From: Morchella semilibera
Lineage: Eukaryota > Ascomycota > Pezizomycetes > Pezizales > Morchellaceae
Length of the DNA: 64,000 bases
Assembly (NCBI GenBank): GCA_009192285.1
Contig: CM018604.1
Coordinates: forward strand, 3,578,580 to 3,642,579
Reading direction: 5' to 3'
Below the pieces are notes generated by a model. The model did no database searches, was not told the origin of the DNA, and saw nothing but the letters and a program-made list of their open reading frames with translations. This document shows positions 44,025 to 55,358 of the stretch, in pieces. The position numbers were made by a program, and so were the translations under genes. The stretch's first letter is position 1, and each line of letters opens with the position of its first letter.

Positions 44025-45803
44025 CTACCACTTGATATCGTACCGCTTCCTGATCCTCTCGCCATACATGTTAAACAACACGGGCATCGGACACATCGCC
44101 AGCGCAATAAATGCCAGCAGGCTGTTACCCCATCCGAGCCCGAGCTGCTCATACATGCGGCTCCCCGCGAGCGGGAGCACACCGCCGAGCATACTCCTTA
44201 GCACAGTATTTGCAGCCAGTGCACTGGCTGCGTAGATTGTGAACGCATCGACGAGATATGTTGTGACACAGATGAAGGTGCTGAGGATCCCAATGCCGAC
44301 GAAGGCCGTACCGATGATGGGCACGATCCAGTGCGTCTCGGCGTATGCAGACCAGCCATACCAAAACAGGCCGATGGGAATGAAGGGTGCGAGGTAAGAC
44401 ATGGGGATGAGACGGTACTCGGGCTTGAGTACGCCATACTTCTCCTTCTTGGCGACGAGGATGCGGTCGCTGAAGACGCCAGCGATGATGAGGCCAGTGA
44501 GGGAGCCAACACCGAGACCGATGTATGCAAGGCCGACGGTGCCGGTGCTGAAATGGTACTGGCCCTCGAAGACGGTGGGGAAGGTTGTAAAGAGGAGGTA
44601 GAGGTAGCCATAGCAGACGGCGGCAAAGCTACAGAAGTTAGGGGCAAGATCTAAATTTACGGATGATAAGCTCAATTACTTACATCGAGAGCAGCAGTAC
44701 GATGGGACTCAGGAAGAGCATCTTATCGGCCGGACAAGGGATTGCGCGAGAATCGTGCTCTTCGGCAGCGGGCTCTCCAACTTGCTCCTCAGCTTTTCAT
44801 TCCCGGTCTCCTTCCTCAGTCTCTTTGCCTTTGCCGCTAGAAGCGTTGGTGCGTATGTCTCTTTGAGAAAGACGAGTGAAAGTAGCGACGTGCATCCACA
44901 CTACCCAAGTAATTAGCATGCTTGATCATTACCCTCCCTCCCCCCCTCCCCCCGCCCAACTGATGGGGAGAGAGATAGTGTACAACATACCAAGATACAA
45001 ATCAGCCAAAATACCCATCTCCAGCCCTTCGCCTCTGCCAAAAAGCCACCAGCAACCGGCCCAATGGTAGGCCCTAAGATTGGACCCAGCGCAAACAGCG
45101 CAATCGCCGCGCCACGACGCTCCAGCGGTATCAAATCCGCAATTGTCCCGCCTCCAATCGTCAACGGTGCGGACCCAAAGCAGCCGGCAAAGAAGCGAAA
45201 CACCGTTAGCATTGCAAGCGATTTTGATTCAGCACAGGCGACGGTGCATCCGAGGAAGCAGATGTTTGAAAGGTTGTAGATAATGCTGCGACCCCAGAAC
45301 TCGGACGCGGGAGCGAGCAGTAGCGGGCCGAACGCAAATCCGAGGACGTACACAGAGACGACAAAGGCAGCCAGCTCGTGTGAGGTTGAATGGAAGTCGT
45401 CCATCACTTGGGGTATTGAAGGTGCGAAGATCGAGGATGCTAATGGACTGTATGCAGATATTACCAAGCGTTGTTAGTGGAGGGAGGTTGGTCCGGGAAA
45501 GGCGGTGACATACGTTATGAATGTGATTGCGCTGACAATACCGACACTAAAAATCTTTCTCCATGAAGGCCAATTCATGGGATTCTGCGGGTCGTCAGGA
45601 CCGTCCCAATCCACGACATTCGGATCGGCCTCTGGCATTGTCTCGTCACGCTGGGTTGACATGGACTTTTCCGAGCCCAGCATCCCGAGTGGTATTCCCT
45701 TCTCTGCGACGTCAATGTCGCTGCGGTCCACAGTATGTAAATCGGCGGCAGGGGAGACCGGTGAAGGGGCATTCCCTGCCTCAATATCTTTGAGTTCAGC
45801 CAT
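44025..45803 (-). CDS. MFS drug:H+ antiporter (DHA1 type), four exons, with apparent 1-nt deletion
   Basis: Exons: 45803-45514; 45447 to the GTATGT donor near 45000; from about 44908 to the GTAAGT donor near 44687; then from about 44635 to 44025. The N-terminus is cytosolic and acidic (DWDGPDDPQNPMNWPSWRK, the usual DHA1 entry). Then follow SVYVLGFAFGPLLLAPASEFWGR (motif A region), LGPILGPTIGPVAGGFL (antiporter motif C) and GWRWVFWL. After exon 3, FLKETYAPTLL precedes the charged central loop KAKRLRKETGNEKL. Exon 4 carries helices 7-12 from FAAVCYGYLYLLFTTFPTVF to RIRKRYDIKW. In this family the loop runs RPIKMLFLSPIVLLLS. Here RPI and KMLFLSP are in different frames, so one base (about 44722-44726) seems missing and the second half would not be translated. 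Members export drugs, polyamines or toxic metabolites at the plasma membrane. Confidence 0.88.
45448..45513 (-). other. 66-nt intron 1 of the MFS gene
   Basis: GTATGT donor and ATACAG acceptor, phase 2. Removing it joins ITFIT to PLASSIFAPSIPQ. Confidence 0.75.
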
Positions 45804-46887
45804 ATTGATGTTGAATCACTAATCTAATCTGATTAGTAGCTGCTAGACGAGCTTTTCTCCTAGTTTACTCGTTATGGTAGAGAAAGATGTTGGAAATAAA
45901 TTCCAGAGACTTGGGGCATCTACAGAATATATAGACATTAGTCTCAGAATCTGTGAGTAATAAATGCATGAATCGGGGGAATTCAGACCCAGGTGGTGCT
46001 ACACTCTAAGCACAGCAGCTCAAACATCACATATTGCCCAACAAAAGCTTGATATCACCCAATCCAGCCCAAAGTGAGCCGCCTAATCTATAATGCGCCT
46101 CGCATAAATCCCCCGGCACGGCCTCATGTTAATCAATCCCAAGCTTATTTGCTATTTAGCGAAACGGAAGAGCTGTCATTCTGGCGCTCTGGGCGGGCGC
46201 CATCCTCGAAAAGAGAAGGAAACCTAGCTTAAACTACGGCTAGCGGGAAAATCGACATCTTTTATTTTCCAGCCTTACAGACGACGAGAACAATTGGCGA
46301 ATTAGGTAGGTTCTCGTGGGGGCTGCGCCGGGGGTGGAGCAAGGTTTTCTTGCCGTTCGTTCCGTGTGTGCCTCTTGGAGGGGCAGTGGGCAATATGTGG
46401 TGGATAGATATGCTAGGTTGCCGTACATATATGGCGGAGATAGTAGCTCTTCTCTCCGGATGGAGTTAGGATATATGACCACTAAGTATTCGAATTATTC
46501 GATTACTCAACTAGTAGCCGCACGAATCAGATATGGTGATTGCTTTTCTTTGCCGATTCGATCTCGAATGTAGAGGAATTGCAGCAGGAAATTTGGAATG
46601 TTAATTGTGAGAAAAAAACTTGGACCTCTGCCAATGATGTGGTTGGTTCAAGTAAGTGGGTGGGGTTTTGGAGAAAGGCCGGTCTGAAACTATTGCAGAC
46701 ACCCCATGGGCTCATTCTAGTTTGGGGGTGTCAGCGCTTCATCTCTCCCATTAAGTTGGCCCATATATACAAACCTGCTGCTGAGAATCACGGGTTTAGA
46801 TATTAATCTCCTAAATCCACATTTGAATTTATAAACTTCAAGGTGATTGTTTATCTCCCTTAATAGAAGATTGAGCGGTGAAGAATC
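45804..46887. other. Upstream region of the MFS gene and intergenic DNA
   Basis: No clear TATA box next to the start. An 88-aa frame at 46540-46806 has no family features and is not called. Confidence 0.35.
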
Positions 46888-47349
46888 TCATGTAGGAGGT
46901 GATAGGATTTCTAGGAGAGTTAGTTTCGCGCTAGCAGTAAAGAAATAAATGATAAACTGTAGGAAGATTAATAGAGGTATATAGATATTGTGGTCAACAG
47001 TTATTATTTGGGAATCATACCCCTCGTATTCAGCCGAACCACCAGTTGCTCGTTCATGTAGTAGTTTTATTTTTCTCTCACTATCGAGTAAGTGTCTTTT
47101 TTGATCTCTATCGAGTATCTTGTTTTTCTTTCTTTGATCATTATGTTGTGCGGGCCGAATAGACGGCGAAGTAACCTCCAGGTATGATCCTGATCTCCTC
47201 CTGGCGGAAGTGGAATTAGCTCTTACGCATATATCCTCTGCCGATGCTACCTGAGAAAAATATACCTTGTGGATTTCAATAGTCTCCATAATATCCCACG
47301 AGTTATAAATCGACCAATCCCGCCAAGAAAAAAAAAACCGGTAGTTCAA
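46888..47349 (-). CDS. Hypothetical protein, low confidence
   Basis: A 153-aa frame. The middle (SARRRSGSYLEVTSPSIRPA, then QRKKNKILDRDQKRHLLDSE) is charged and looks like coding sequence. The end has one possible membrane segment (YIPLLIFLQFIIYFFTASA). The start lies in an A/T-run, so the true start may be further in, or the frame may be one exon of a longer gene. No family recognised. Confidence 0.25.
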   Translation of the reverse strand: MNYRFFFSWRDWSIYNSWDIMETIEIHKVYFSQVASAEDICVRANSTSARRRSGSYLEVTSPSIRPAQHNDQRKKNKILDRDQKRHLLDSERKIKLLHERATGGSAEYEGYDSQIITVDHNIYIPLLIFLQFIIYFFTASAKLTLLEILSPPT

Positions 47350-50300
47350 TATACGCCGAGGTTAGACAGCGGCACCGTAACAGCTGGCCTAGGAATCCAT
47401 TTCATAAGAATACGGCGGTGCTCTAACTTCACTAGAAATCAGCTCCACGATCAACTAGGGGAGTATGTATTCAAAACCCGTGCAAGCCATAACTCACAAC
47501 AATTTATGACATTTTAACTCATACCAACTCCTCTCCCGTATATGCGGTCATCAGCGGTCACTCGAGGCCATAGTTTTTCACTTCCAAACTAAGATAAGAA
47601 TGCCGAGATATCAAAGTCAGCAACTTGATTATTTAATACACCATGTATTTACAGGGAGCTGTCGTAAAATATGTACCTAGCTAGTGTATGAGTCAACTGC
47701 AGGCACGGATCAAGTAGGCTCCGAACACGCTTCGTGATGATTTACACCGGAGGTGGTGTAGTGTGAAAAGATCGAAGGGTTATTTTTTTTTACGGAAGCC
47801 TAGATCGTGTAGTACAATCATTTGCATAGGGAAAAGTTGGTATCGGCTGATATATACGCATCCTATTATCACTTCGCATGTCAAAGCACGTCTTTCATAA
47901 TCCTCTGGATCCTGTGACTTAACTCGTACATACGTATCTTATGCTATCGACCCACCTATGCCCATCCCAAACATCCCAAGGCTAGGAACAAAGCGAAAGA
48001 ACAACCCGATTGGCGTGTGTGATTGATCGGGACGCGCACATCCGGGCCCGAAGACCATGATCATCCATAGGTGATCCATGCACCTCCTCCTCTGGATAAG
48101 ACAGGGTTTTGTGCGGTTTCGCATCGCGTGCGGTTTCGAAGACACTGATCAGAGACGTCGGGCACTCCGGTATCGTTTGCTCCCTCATCAGCACACAGCT
48201 GGGGGGGGAATTGCACTTTAGGTGCATATTTGCGGTAACTGCCTGGCGGTATTGCGTATGCGGCTGAGAAAGAAGATTATGCAGCCTTGCATAGGCGATA
48301 GTGCCATATAAAGCATATCTACTCGCTGCGAAACCTTAAGCTTTCGTTCTCCAGGGATCCAGGGTCCGAAGAACAAGGGCCGGAGACGCCGCGAAGTGGG
48401 GCCGGAGGAAATATTTAACAGGAATGTTAATGCTGACCTCAGACTGTGTGTGATAAGATCGCGAATTTCCTGTACACATGAGTGGAGGGGGATCGATCCA
48501 AAGAGTGCGACTGGCCTAGAGATTCGCGGGTAAATATTAAACGTGTTGGTTGGTTGCGCTACAACGCGGCTGGATATCTAGCCTGATTGATCTGATAAGA
48601 AACCTTATCTGATGATGAATTGTATCGGCCTGATTGTCGTATTTTATATTCTACCCGGGAAGGAGTGGCTCCCGCCCTTTGGTAACTGACCAAGTAACGG
48701 TATCGCGGAGAATTATTGTCGGGATGAGATATTACCAACTATACTCGATGCTAGCGGCACTACCCAGGTAAAGACAACCCCTCGATCCTGCTGACCACCC
48801 CGCATATATAGCATGGCCGGCGCTGCACGTTGCTGACATTGACATCCAGCTGAGGCATGGCACAGGGCGATGTTAAGATGGAAAAAGGCTTTGATGTATG
48901 TACCTTACGTACTCCTCTGACCCTCTGGATACTAAAACTGGGGAGAAGATTTTCAATCATCGACCACTAGCTACTGACTGTACTCGAGCACAGTACTATA
49001 ATACTTGATATATCTACTGGTCTAGATGTAACTTTAATTCCAATCTTTCGTGGCTGTTCTAGTGCATCCCGACAACCATATGGCCATGCTTTCCTTTTTG
49101 AATTAAAAAAAAAAAAAAAAAAACTTAACATAGCGAATAGAGCTTGAAAAAGCCCGCTTAACAGCGAGGAAAAGCAAACCCATGCCCATATCCAAGGCTA
49201 GGTTCTCCGTCGAGGCCAGTGATGAGTGCTGTGCACTATGAGTCGGGTCACTAAATGCGGCAGCTTTTGCAAAACCTATCAGAATAAAAAGCAGACAATA
49301 TTGGATGACCACCAGGTATAAATTGGACAACTCTTCCACCGGAATATTGGAGCAATCCCCAAAGTGGGGGTTACAACACCAGCACCTTGCTTACAGAGCG
49401 GCCCAGAGAAAACTTCCACTCGTGGCCTTGCCTCTGCTAAGGTGGTTCTATGAATCCGGGCATTAGAGATCCACGCGAGGCTTGGGCAGTCGTACTATTC
49501 TCGGTATATTATAATGTAGGCATAACCACCACCGTGATTGTTCGCATGAGGGCTAATGGCGCGGGGCAGGCGAGTGATGCTAAATGATCCACTTCCTAAA
49601 CCTAGATCCGGCCCTGAAAAGAAAGATGGATGCTCTAAACATCTGAGATCTTCTAATACACGACCACATGCCCATCCAAACTGTCCCCAAGAAACTGTAC
49701 AACGGAGAAAACAACTCCGGCCATACACCCCCACACACAATCGAATCCGTCTCGCCACAACATGGTACCGCAGGAGAAGAAGATAAAGACCCGCATGTCG
49801 ACTATACTCCCCCGGCCGCACCACCGCAACATCACGGCGGTTACAAACCGAGACCGCCGAACATGGCGAAAGCCACTGCTATATCCGTACAACTAGCACC
49901 AATCCCGAATTCTAGTCATGAACTATCACTCTGTCTCACATCCGCAACGCGTGTTTCCGACGACGCACAAGTACCAAGCACCTCTACAAGCATTCTGTTT
50001 ATCGGTCTGGGGCGGGCTCCGTGAGACTAGACTAGATTGGGTTTGATATTCAGGACGTATAAATACCCTGACCGTTACACATACTATCCAGACTACGTCG
50101 ATAGCCTTCTTCTCCACAGTTACTAACAGATCAACGCCTCCCCGAAGGCCCAAATCGTAATGTACGCCCCCCCACGACTACCTCCCCCACGGGCAGCCCA
50201 GCCACCCCACCCCACCAGTGCACAGCGGCCGAGCCTGAACCCAGACGAAAATCCTCAGCAACAACACCTAACGAGTCCTAGTCTAGTCATGAACTATCAC

Positions 50301-51360
50301 TCTGTACGTCCCACTCCAACAACTGCGCTCGCATCCAACTAAACTACCAACCAGCCCTCCGGGCTTCTAGCGTCTATGCGGCGCAGAATACAGTTTTTTT
50401 TTTTTTTTTTCTGTTATGTTGCTAGCCCTAGGCCTGATCTTCCCCGGCGCGATCAATGTTAGCCACTCAATCCAAAGAACCTACCCCCAGTCTGTTAAAC
50501 AACGCCCCCGACCTGTCGTCAATAGTGTAGGTAGTAGTAGAGTAGATCGAGTAGAGTAGGCGCACGTGGAACACCCCCCACCCCCTCCTTACTTACCACC
50601 GCCCTGCCCGGGTAGTGCCGGACTAAGCGACTTCCCCCCAACCCCTACATACCCCTAAACCGCTTGGCAAAACAACAGGAACTCAAACGATGTCAACAAT
50701 ACCAATAAGTCAACATCCAGAAATAATGTCATCTATATATAAACTTTGGGATAAGAACATGCAATTGAAATCAATATGTAAATGAATTTGCAGAGTTTGG
50801 TTACCCGTAGAATTTCACCGAAGTAATACCATGTAGCCAGCCAGCAGCCAGCTTATTACAGTACCCATACTCAACGCTCAACAGGGGTTAGAACCCCTGC
50901 CCGTGAGTGGGCTGTTGTTAACTAGCAATGCAGTCGCGAACTCATACGGTGCCTGTTGGGTATTCGAATACATGATGCACCCCACCTTTAGCTAAGCAAG
51001 TCGAGATTTGATTAGTTTCAAGAGCGCCCGATAGGGGGTAACTACATGTACGTACATATACCAGACACGAACATGTTGTTAAATTCAAAAACTCACAGCT
51101 ATCTTGCTTGAATATTGTTTTCCCCTCCGGTATATTAACTGCTCATAGCATGCAGTATGTATGGGACCGCAATGAATCAATCAACTTGCAATCAAGCAAG
51201 CAAGCGACGTACACTCTCTCTCTGCCGCACACACCCACCCCACGCACGCACAACTAGTACTGGTGCCTACTTCTTGCACACACAACAAAACCCGGGATTA
51301 TTAAACCACGTTTCCATTAACCGCGTATCATTCATGCCTACCCATATCAACACACTCGAG
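47350..51360. other. Gene-free region with homopolymers
   Basis: A-run at 49106-49123 and T-run at 50395-50411. Frames at 47982-48227 (minus), 49668-50024 and 50160-50342 are Pro/Ser-rich or family-less. A 'ctagtcatgaactatcactc' block occurs twice (about 49913 and 50285). No gene is supported. Confidence 0.35.
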
Positions 51361-51861
51361 ATGACTTCCGCGTTGTTATCAGACCAAGACTACGTCCAAG
51401 TCGACGCCTCGTCAAACGTCGCATCCCTCGAAGCTGCCCTGTCAGCCCTCGCTACTAAAAAAACAAACGTCAATCTCAGATGCGTCAAGCTGCGGGTCAG
51501 TCTTACCCAGATCACAATTGCGAAATACCAGGCTCGGGTATCCGAGGACCAGGAGCTCGAGGAGAAGTTAACACGTGAGCTCGTGGCGGGGGAATGCGAG
51601 ATGAAGCTTCACCTTATGAGACTCGAAGCGCTCAAGAAGAATGTCGCGGCCATAGAGGGGTTCTTGGGCAAAGCACGCGAGAAGACCGCAAGGCCACAGG
51701 CGAGGAAGAAGAGGGAGGAAAAGAAGACGGAGGAACAGAAGGCGGCGGAGCTGCAGCGAGCAGAGATTGAGAGGAAGAGGGAAATTGCGGGGATTGCTGA
51801 GGCAATGGCTCGGTATGAGTTTGAGGATAGCTACTATGCGCCGCATACGCCACGCATCTAG
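51361..51861 (+). CDS. Coiled-coil protein of unknown function
   Basis: 166 aa from ATG 51361 (GAGATGACT). The frame continues upstream to 51157, but that part is low-complexity, so the internal ATG is preferred. Residues ~22-100 show heptad-like Leu/Ile spacing (LEAALSALATKK, LEEKLTRELVAGECEMKLHL). Residues ~100-150 are a long Lys/Glu/Arg helix (KKREEKKTEEQKAAELQRAE). The protein ends YEFEDSYYAPHTPRI. There are no membrane, signal or catalytic motifs. A single long coding-like frame with ordered charge pattern supports a real gene. The function is unknown. Confidence 0.5.
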   Translation: MTSALLSDQDYVQVDASSNVASLEAALSALATKKTNVNLRCVKLRVSLTQITIAKYQARVSEDQELEEKLTRELVAGECEMKLHLMRLEALKKNVAAIEGFLGKAREKTARPQARKKREEKKTEEQKAAELQRAEIERKREIAGIAEAMARYEFEDSYYAPHTPRI

Positions 51862-54614
51862 AGATATGGGTTAGTTTTTGTCGAAAAGTTATTGTCTTAG
51901 AGAGCGAGTAACTGATAGTGGAATGATATTACTAGAAGGTATTGGCTATCTTTGTTGACACGCTATCTCATGTATTAAGATTGAGCGGTGCAATTGAACT
52001 AACGTGGTTATCAGAAACGAATTGTTCGATCATTCTGAGATGGGATCCCTAATTGCCAAGAGCTTGAGCTGGAGCTCCCACTAATGATGACTGACCGCCG
52101 GCGAACCAGATATCATCCTTAGGCTCGCGGCCTGGTTGTAGGGTGGCCTGAATGGAAATCAATGTTAGATTTAGTGCGTTTGAACTCTTCAATCCTTATA
52201 GAGCCTCTTCTTTTTTTTTTTTTTTTTTTTTTTTTTCTTCTGCTTCTACTTCTACTTCTTCTTCTTCTCCTTCCTTTTTTTATTTTCTTTTTTCCTCGCG
52301 TAACTTGTTGGCATGAACAAGGCGTGCCTCAGTTCAAGAAAGTAGAGGCTACACCTGAGCTCCACGAGGTTAGTATATTTGCGAATGCTGCGGCTGGTCG
52401 AGGTTATGTATCTTACAGAGGGGGTGTTTATTAAGGTGCAAGAATCTCGCGGAACTGGATTCTTCGGTTGGAGGTATTATGGCTACAGTTGTACTCCTGT
52501 GTATATATAAATAAGTAGTACTAGTACTAGAAGGACCTGAAACAATTTAAGAAAGCCACCGGGAGAGCTCGGGAGGTTTTCCGTGAAAGAACGCGATGTA
52601 ATGATGAATGTTTGGCTCTCCTTAGATGGGCCATCTATTCTTCCAAGGGACGGCGGTCGATCATGAAGCCTATGCGATCAACTTAGGGAGAGGGGTGATA
52701 GAAGGTTCCCCTCTCCTTGTTTCTGCATGATATCCTGCACGTGTCACAGCCTTCTGAGCAATCTGTGTTTAAAGTACATGTACCTCCGCCAAAAAAAAAA
52801 AAAAAAAAAAAAAAAGTATATGCGCCTACATATTCTCATAATTAAAGGAACCAGACGGAAACCACATAGGAGGCCATCATGGTCTGTGCCAGTATTTTTA
52901 CGTCATATGCAGGTACATAAACAAATACGTACCAGGACACGTGGAAAGATAACGGTAATATCGGGATTGAAATGTTTAAGGGGCTACATCAAGTACATGT
53001 AGCTAGCACAAATGCCTAGAGTACATGTAGGTACATACAATACACGGTACCGTGGTTGCAGCTAGTAAGTACAGTGACAGCTGCTGCCATGACCATCGAC
53101 CAGCCTATGAGAGTTTGGGAGTTCCCGTCCTCCTGGATCGATCACACTATCCCGTCTTTCTAGATTCCGTGTCGAGCTAGAGTTAAGACTTTCGACGGTT
53201 ATGGATAGGAGTATCCTTCCTGTAGGGCTGATTGAGTCTGGTAAGAATAGATGGAGATGGAGGTGCTGGACAGGCATTACCAATACTGAGTGGCCTGGCC
53301 CTGTATGTATGTAGGTGGACACAACGCCGGATCAGACCCAATCGCACAATCTCATCCCTCAACCTGGTTCAGGCAAGGCCCCCGAAGGATAACCAGGTTT
53401 TCAGTACCTACATACAAGCTAGGACAGGACGCGTCAAGAACACCGGTGGCATCTCTCGAAGGCATGAGTGATCTTTGGTGAACTACATGTATGTAAGTGA
53501 GGCTCTTTTAACTCTGTAACCAAAGGGACGATCGGTATGCACTGCAGGGGGAGACCATGTTTGGGATGGTTTCGTGGGTTGCGCAATGAGTTCCTTAATC
53601 CTTATCCACTACGAGACATTCCCCATTTAGACCGCCGATGGATGGATGGATAGGAATCTCGGAATTCAATGCTGAACCCCCTCCGCGTATCGCGGATCCT
53701 CCTAGCCTGACGATGCAGGGCCGAAAAGTCTGTGCCAACGGCCGTTACTCGGGGGGAGGGTGTTTGTGGTATTGGTCGGTCGCAATTGCACTTGGGGAAA
53801 TTTCGGTATAAACCCACCCCTTTGTGAAGTTATGCTGGTAACCTTCCCAGCTGCCAGCCACCTTATCCCAATGCATCGATACCTAGGTCTTGTCACCACA
53901 CAAACACCACTCACACACCAAGCCTCATATGGGGGAAAGAAACATTTCAAATTATAGAACGCGTGATCGGCGCTCTAGATCGTTTCAGCAGGGGCTGCGG
54001 ACATGCGACCGTCTGCAGATTTACATCATAACCAAGAAAAGAATTGAGCCCGGAAATAGATAAGGTTTTTCTTTGGGTCTATCTTATCAGATCATAGAAA
54101 TAGACTCGCTTAGGCCTCCTCCTCCTCTGTTTGGTTGAGACAAACTAAAACACTGGCATCGTAGAGCACAGACTGTACCTAAAAGTACTTTACATGCGCT
54201 CTTTGACATGACTGTGCGAACCCTAACCCAGGCTCTCGAACCTCTACTTCGAGTTCACTGCCCCCAGAGAGTCATCTAAGTACAGACGCCTACCTACAGA
54301 AAACCGGCTGGCAAGTGCCCGGATTGATCAATGGAGTCGATGGAACTGCGTATACGTAGATATTCATCTTACCGAACCTCCTTTCTTTGCCGGTAAATCT
54401 CCACCGGGACAATAATTACTATTCCTTACTGAACAAGAAGGTCTTTAAAAAAAACCACGATAGGATATATACCTACATGTATGTACGTTACATCGGATAC
54501 CAAAATAAGTAGAGCGAAAAAAAAAATCCCATGATGTGAAACACACCCCTTCCTTCTCCCATGCCCATTGCCATAGCCCACCTTGGTAGAGAGAGTACAT
54601 GTACCTCCTCCATG
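51862..54614. other. Gene-free region with homopolymers and simple repeats
   Basis: T-run 52212-52236 followed by a TTC/TTCTAC-rich tract to about 52290. A-run about 52792-52815. ACATGTA palindromes near 52980-53035. No gene is supported. Confidence 0.4.
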
Positions 54615-54764
54615 TACCGCAAATATTCGATAAATTCGCTATCGTTGCACAGGGGTTCAGTTGGGTTTCTTGGTGAGAGAAGGTACTCTCGAGCCTCTCC
54701 CTTGAGGCTCTCTCACCAAAAAACCCCCGCGCAGCGATAGCGAATTTATCGAGTGTTTGCGGTA
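54615..54764. mobile_element. MITE family F (150 bp hairpin), related to family E
   Basis: The ends TACCGCAAATATTCGATAAA and onward pair with their inverse over 34 bp. Inner arms (GGTTTCTTGGTGAGAG / CTCTCACCAAAAAACCC) extend the hairpin to almost the full length. TA at each edge. The subterminal ATTCGCTATCGTTGC...GGGGT parallels ATTCGTTGCGCTGC...GGGGT of family E. Confidence 0.8.
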
Positions 54765-55217
54765 TGTACCCACACCCACACCGCGGACCGCACACCATCA
54801 TCCTCCGCAATTTGACTGGGGTTCCCCTGTCGATCCGGGTTCGCTCCTCTTCCCTCTCTACACTTACTGTACTGTGTACTGGGTAGTGGGATACTTAGTC
54901 AAGACAACCTCCTTTTTTTTTATACCTCCCACACTTACAGATAGTAGTTCATACTGCCTGCCTCTTGCATAGGCTATCGCCCGCTTTTTTGGAAGAAACC
55001 ACTTCGTTCACTTGATTGTTCGATTTCCATTACTTCGTTCTTTTTTTTTTCTTTTTTTCCCCTTGCTCCGTGGTGAGTGTAGTAGTAGTATTGCTATCTT
55101 TCACCCAGTTCTCCCCCACGGCACCACTACCACTACATCCTCCTCCTCTGGATATCACGTCTGCACCAACAACCAATCAAGAAAAACCATCATCACCACG
55201 AAGAAGACGGAGACGAG
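54765..55217. other. Intergenic, CT-rich upstream of a small ORF
   Basis: Pyrimidine-rich tracts (55000-55070) of the kind found upstream of fungal start sites. No other feature. Confidence 0.3.
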
Positions 55218-55358
55218 ATGGAACAGAAACGGCTCCTGGCAACTATCCTTGCGGCGCTTGTGGCGCTAATTGTCGTGCTGATTCTTATATTGCTATTGAT
55301 CCGGAGAAAGAAGGCGTCAAGTATGTCGAAACACCCCCCTCTCTATAATATTCTGTAA
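55218..55358 (+). CDS. Small single-pass membrane protein or first exon of a longer one
   Basis: A 46-codon frame, too short to be obvious: MEQKRLLATILAALVALIVV then LILILLLIRRKKAS. It has a short N-terminus, one strong hydrophobic helix of about 20 residues, then RRKK as a stop-transfer signal. The frame reaches TAA at 55356, but CAAGTATGT at 55318-55326 contains a good GTATGT splice donor, so the real gene may continue in another exon. No family recognised. The clean helix plus positive stop makes chance less likely, but short hydrophobic frames do occur by chance. Confidence 0.3.
   Translation: MEQKRLLATILAALVALIVVLILILLLIRRKKASSMSKHPPLYNIL

Noticed and set aside
49668-50342. Pro/Ser-rich plus-strand frames
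   Set aside because: Low-complexity composition, no splice support and no family.
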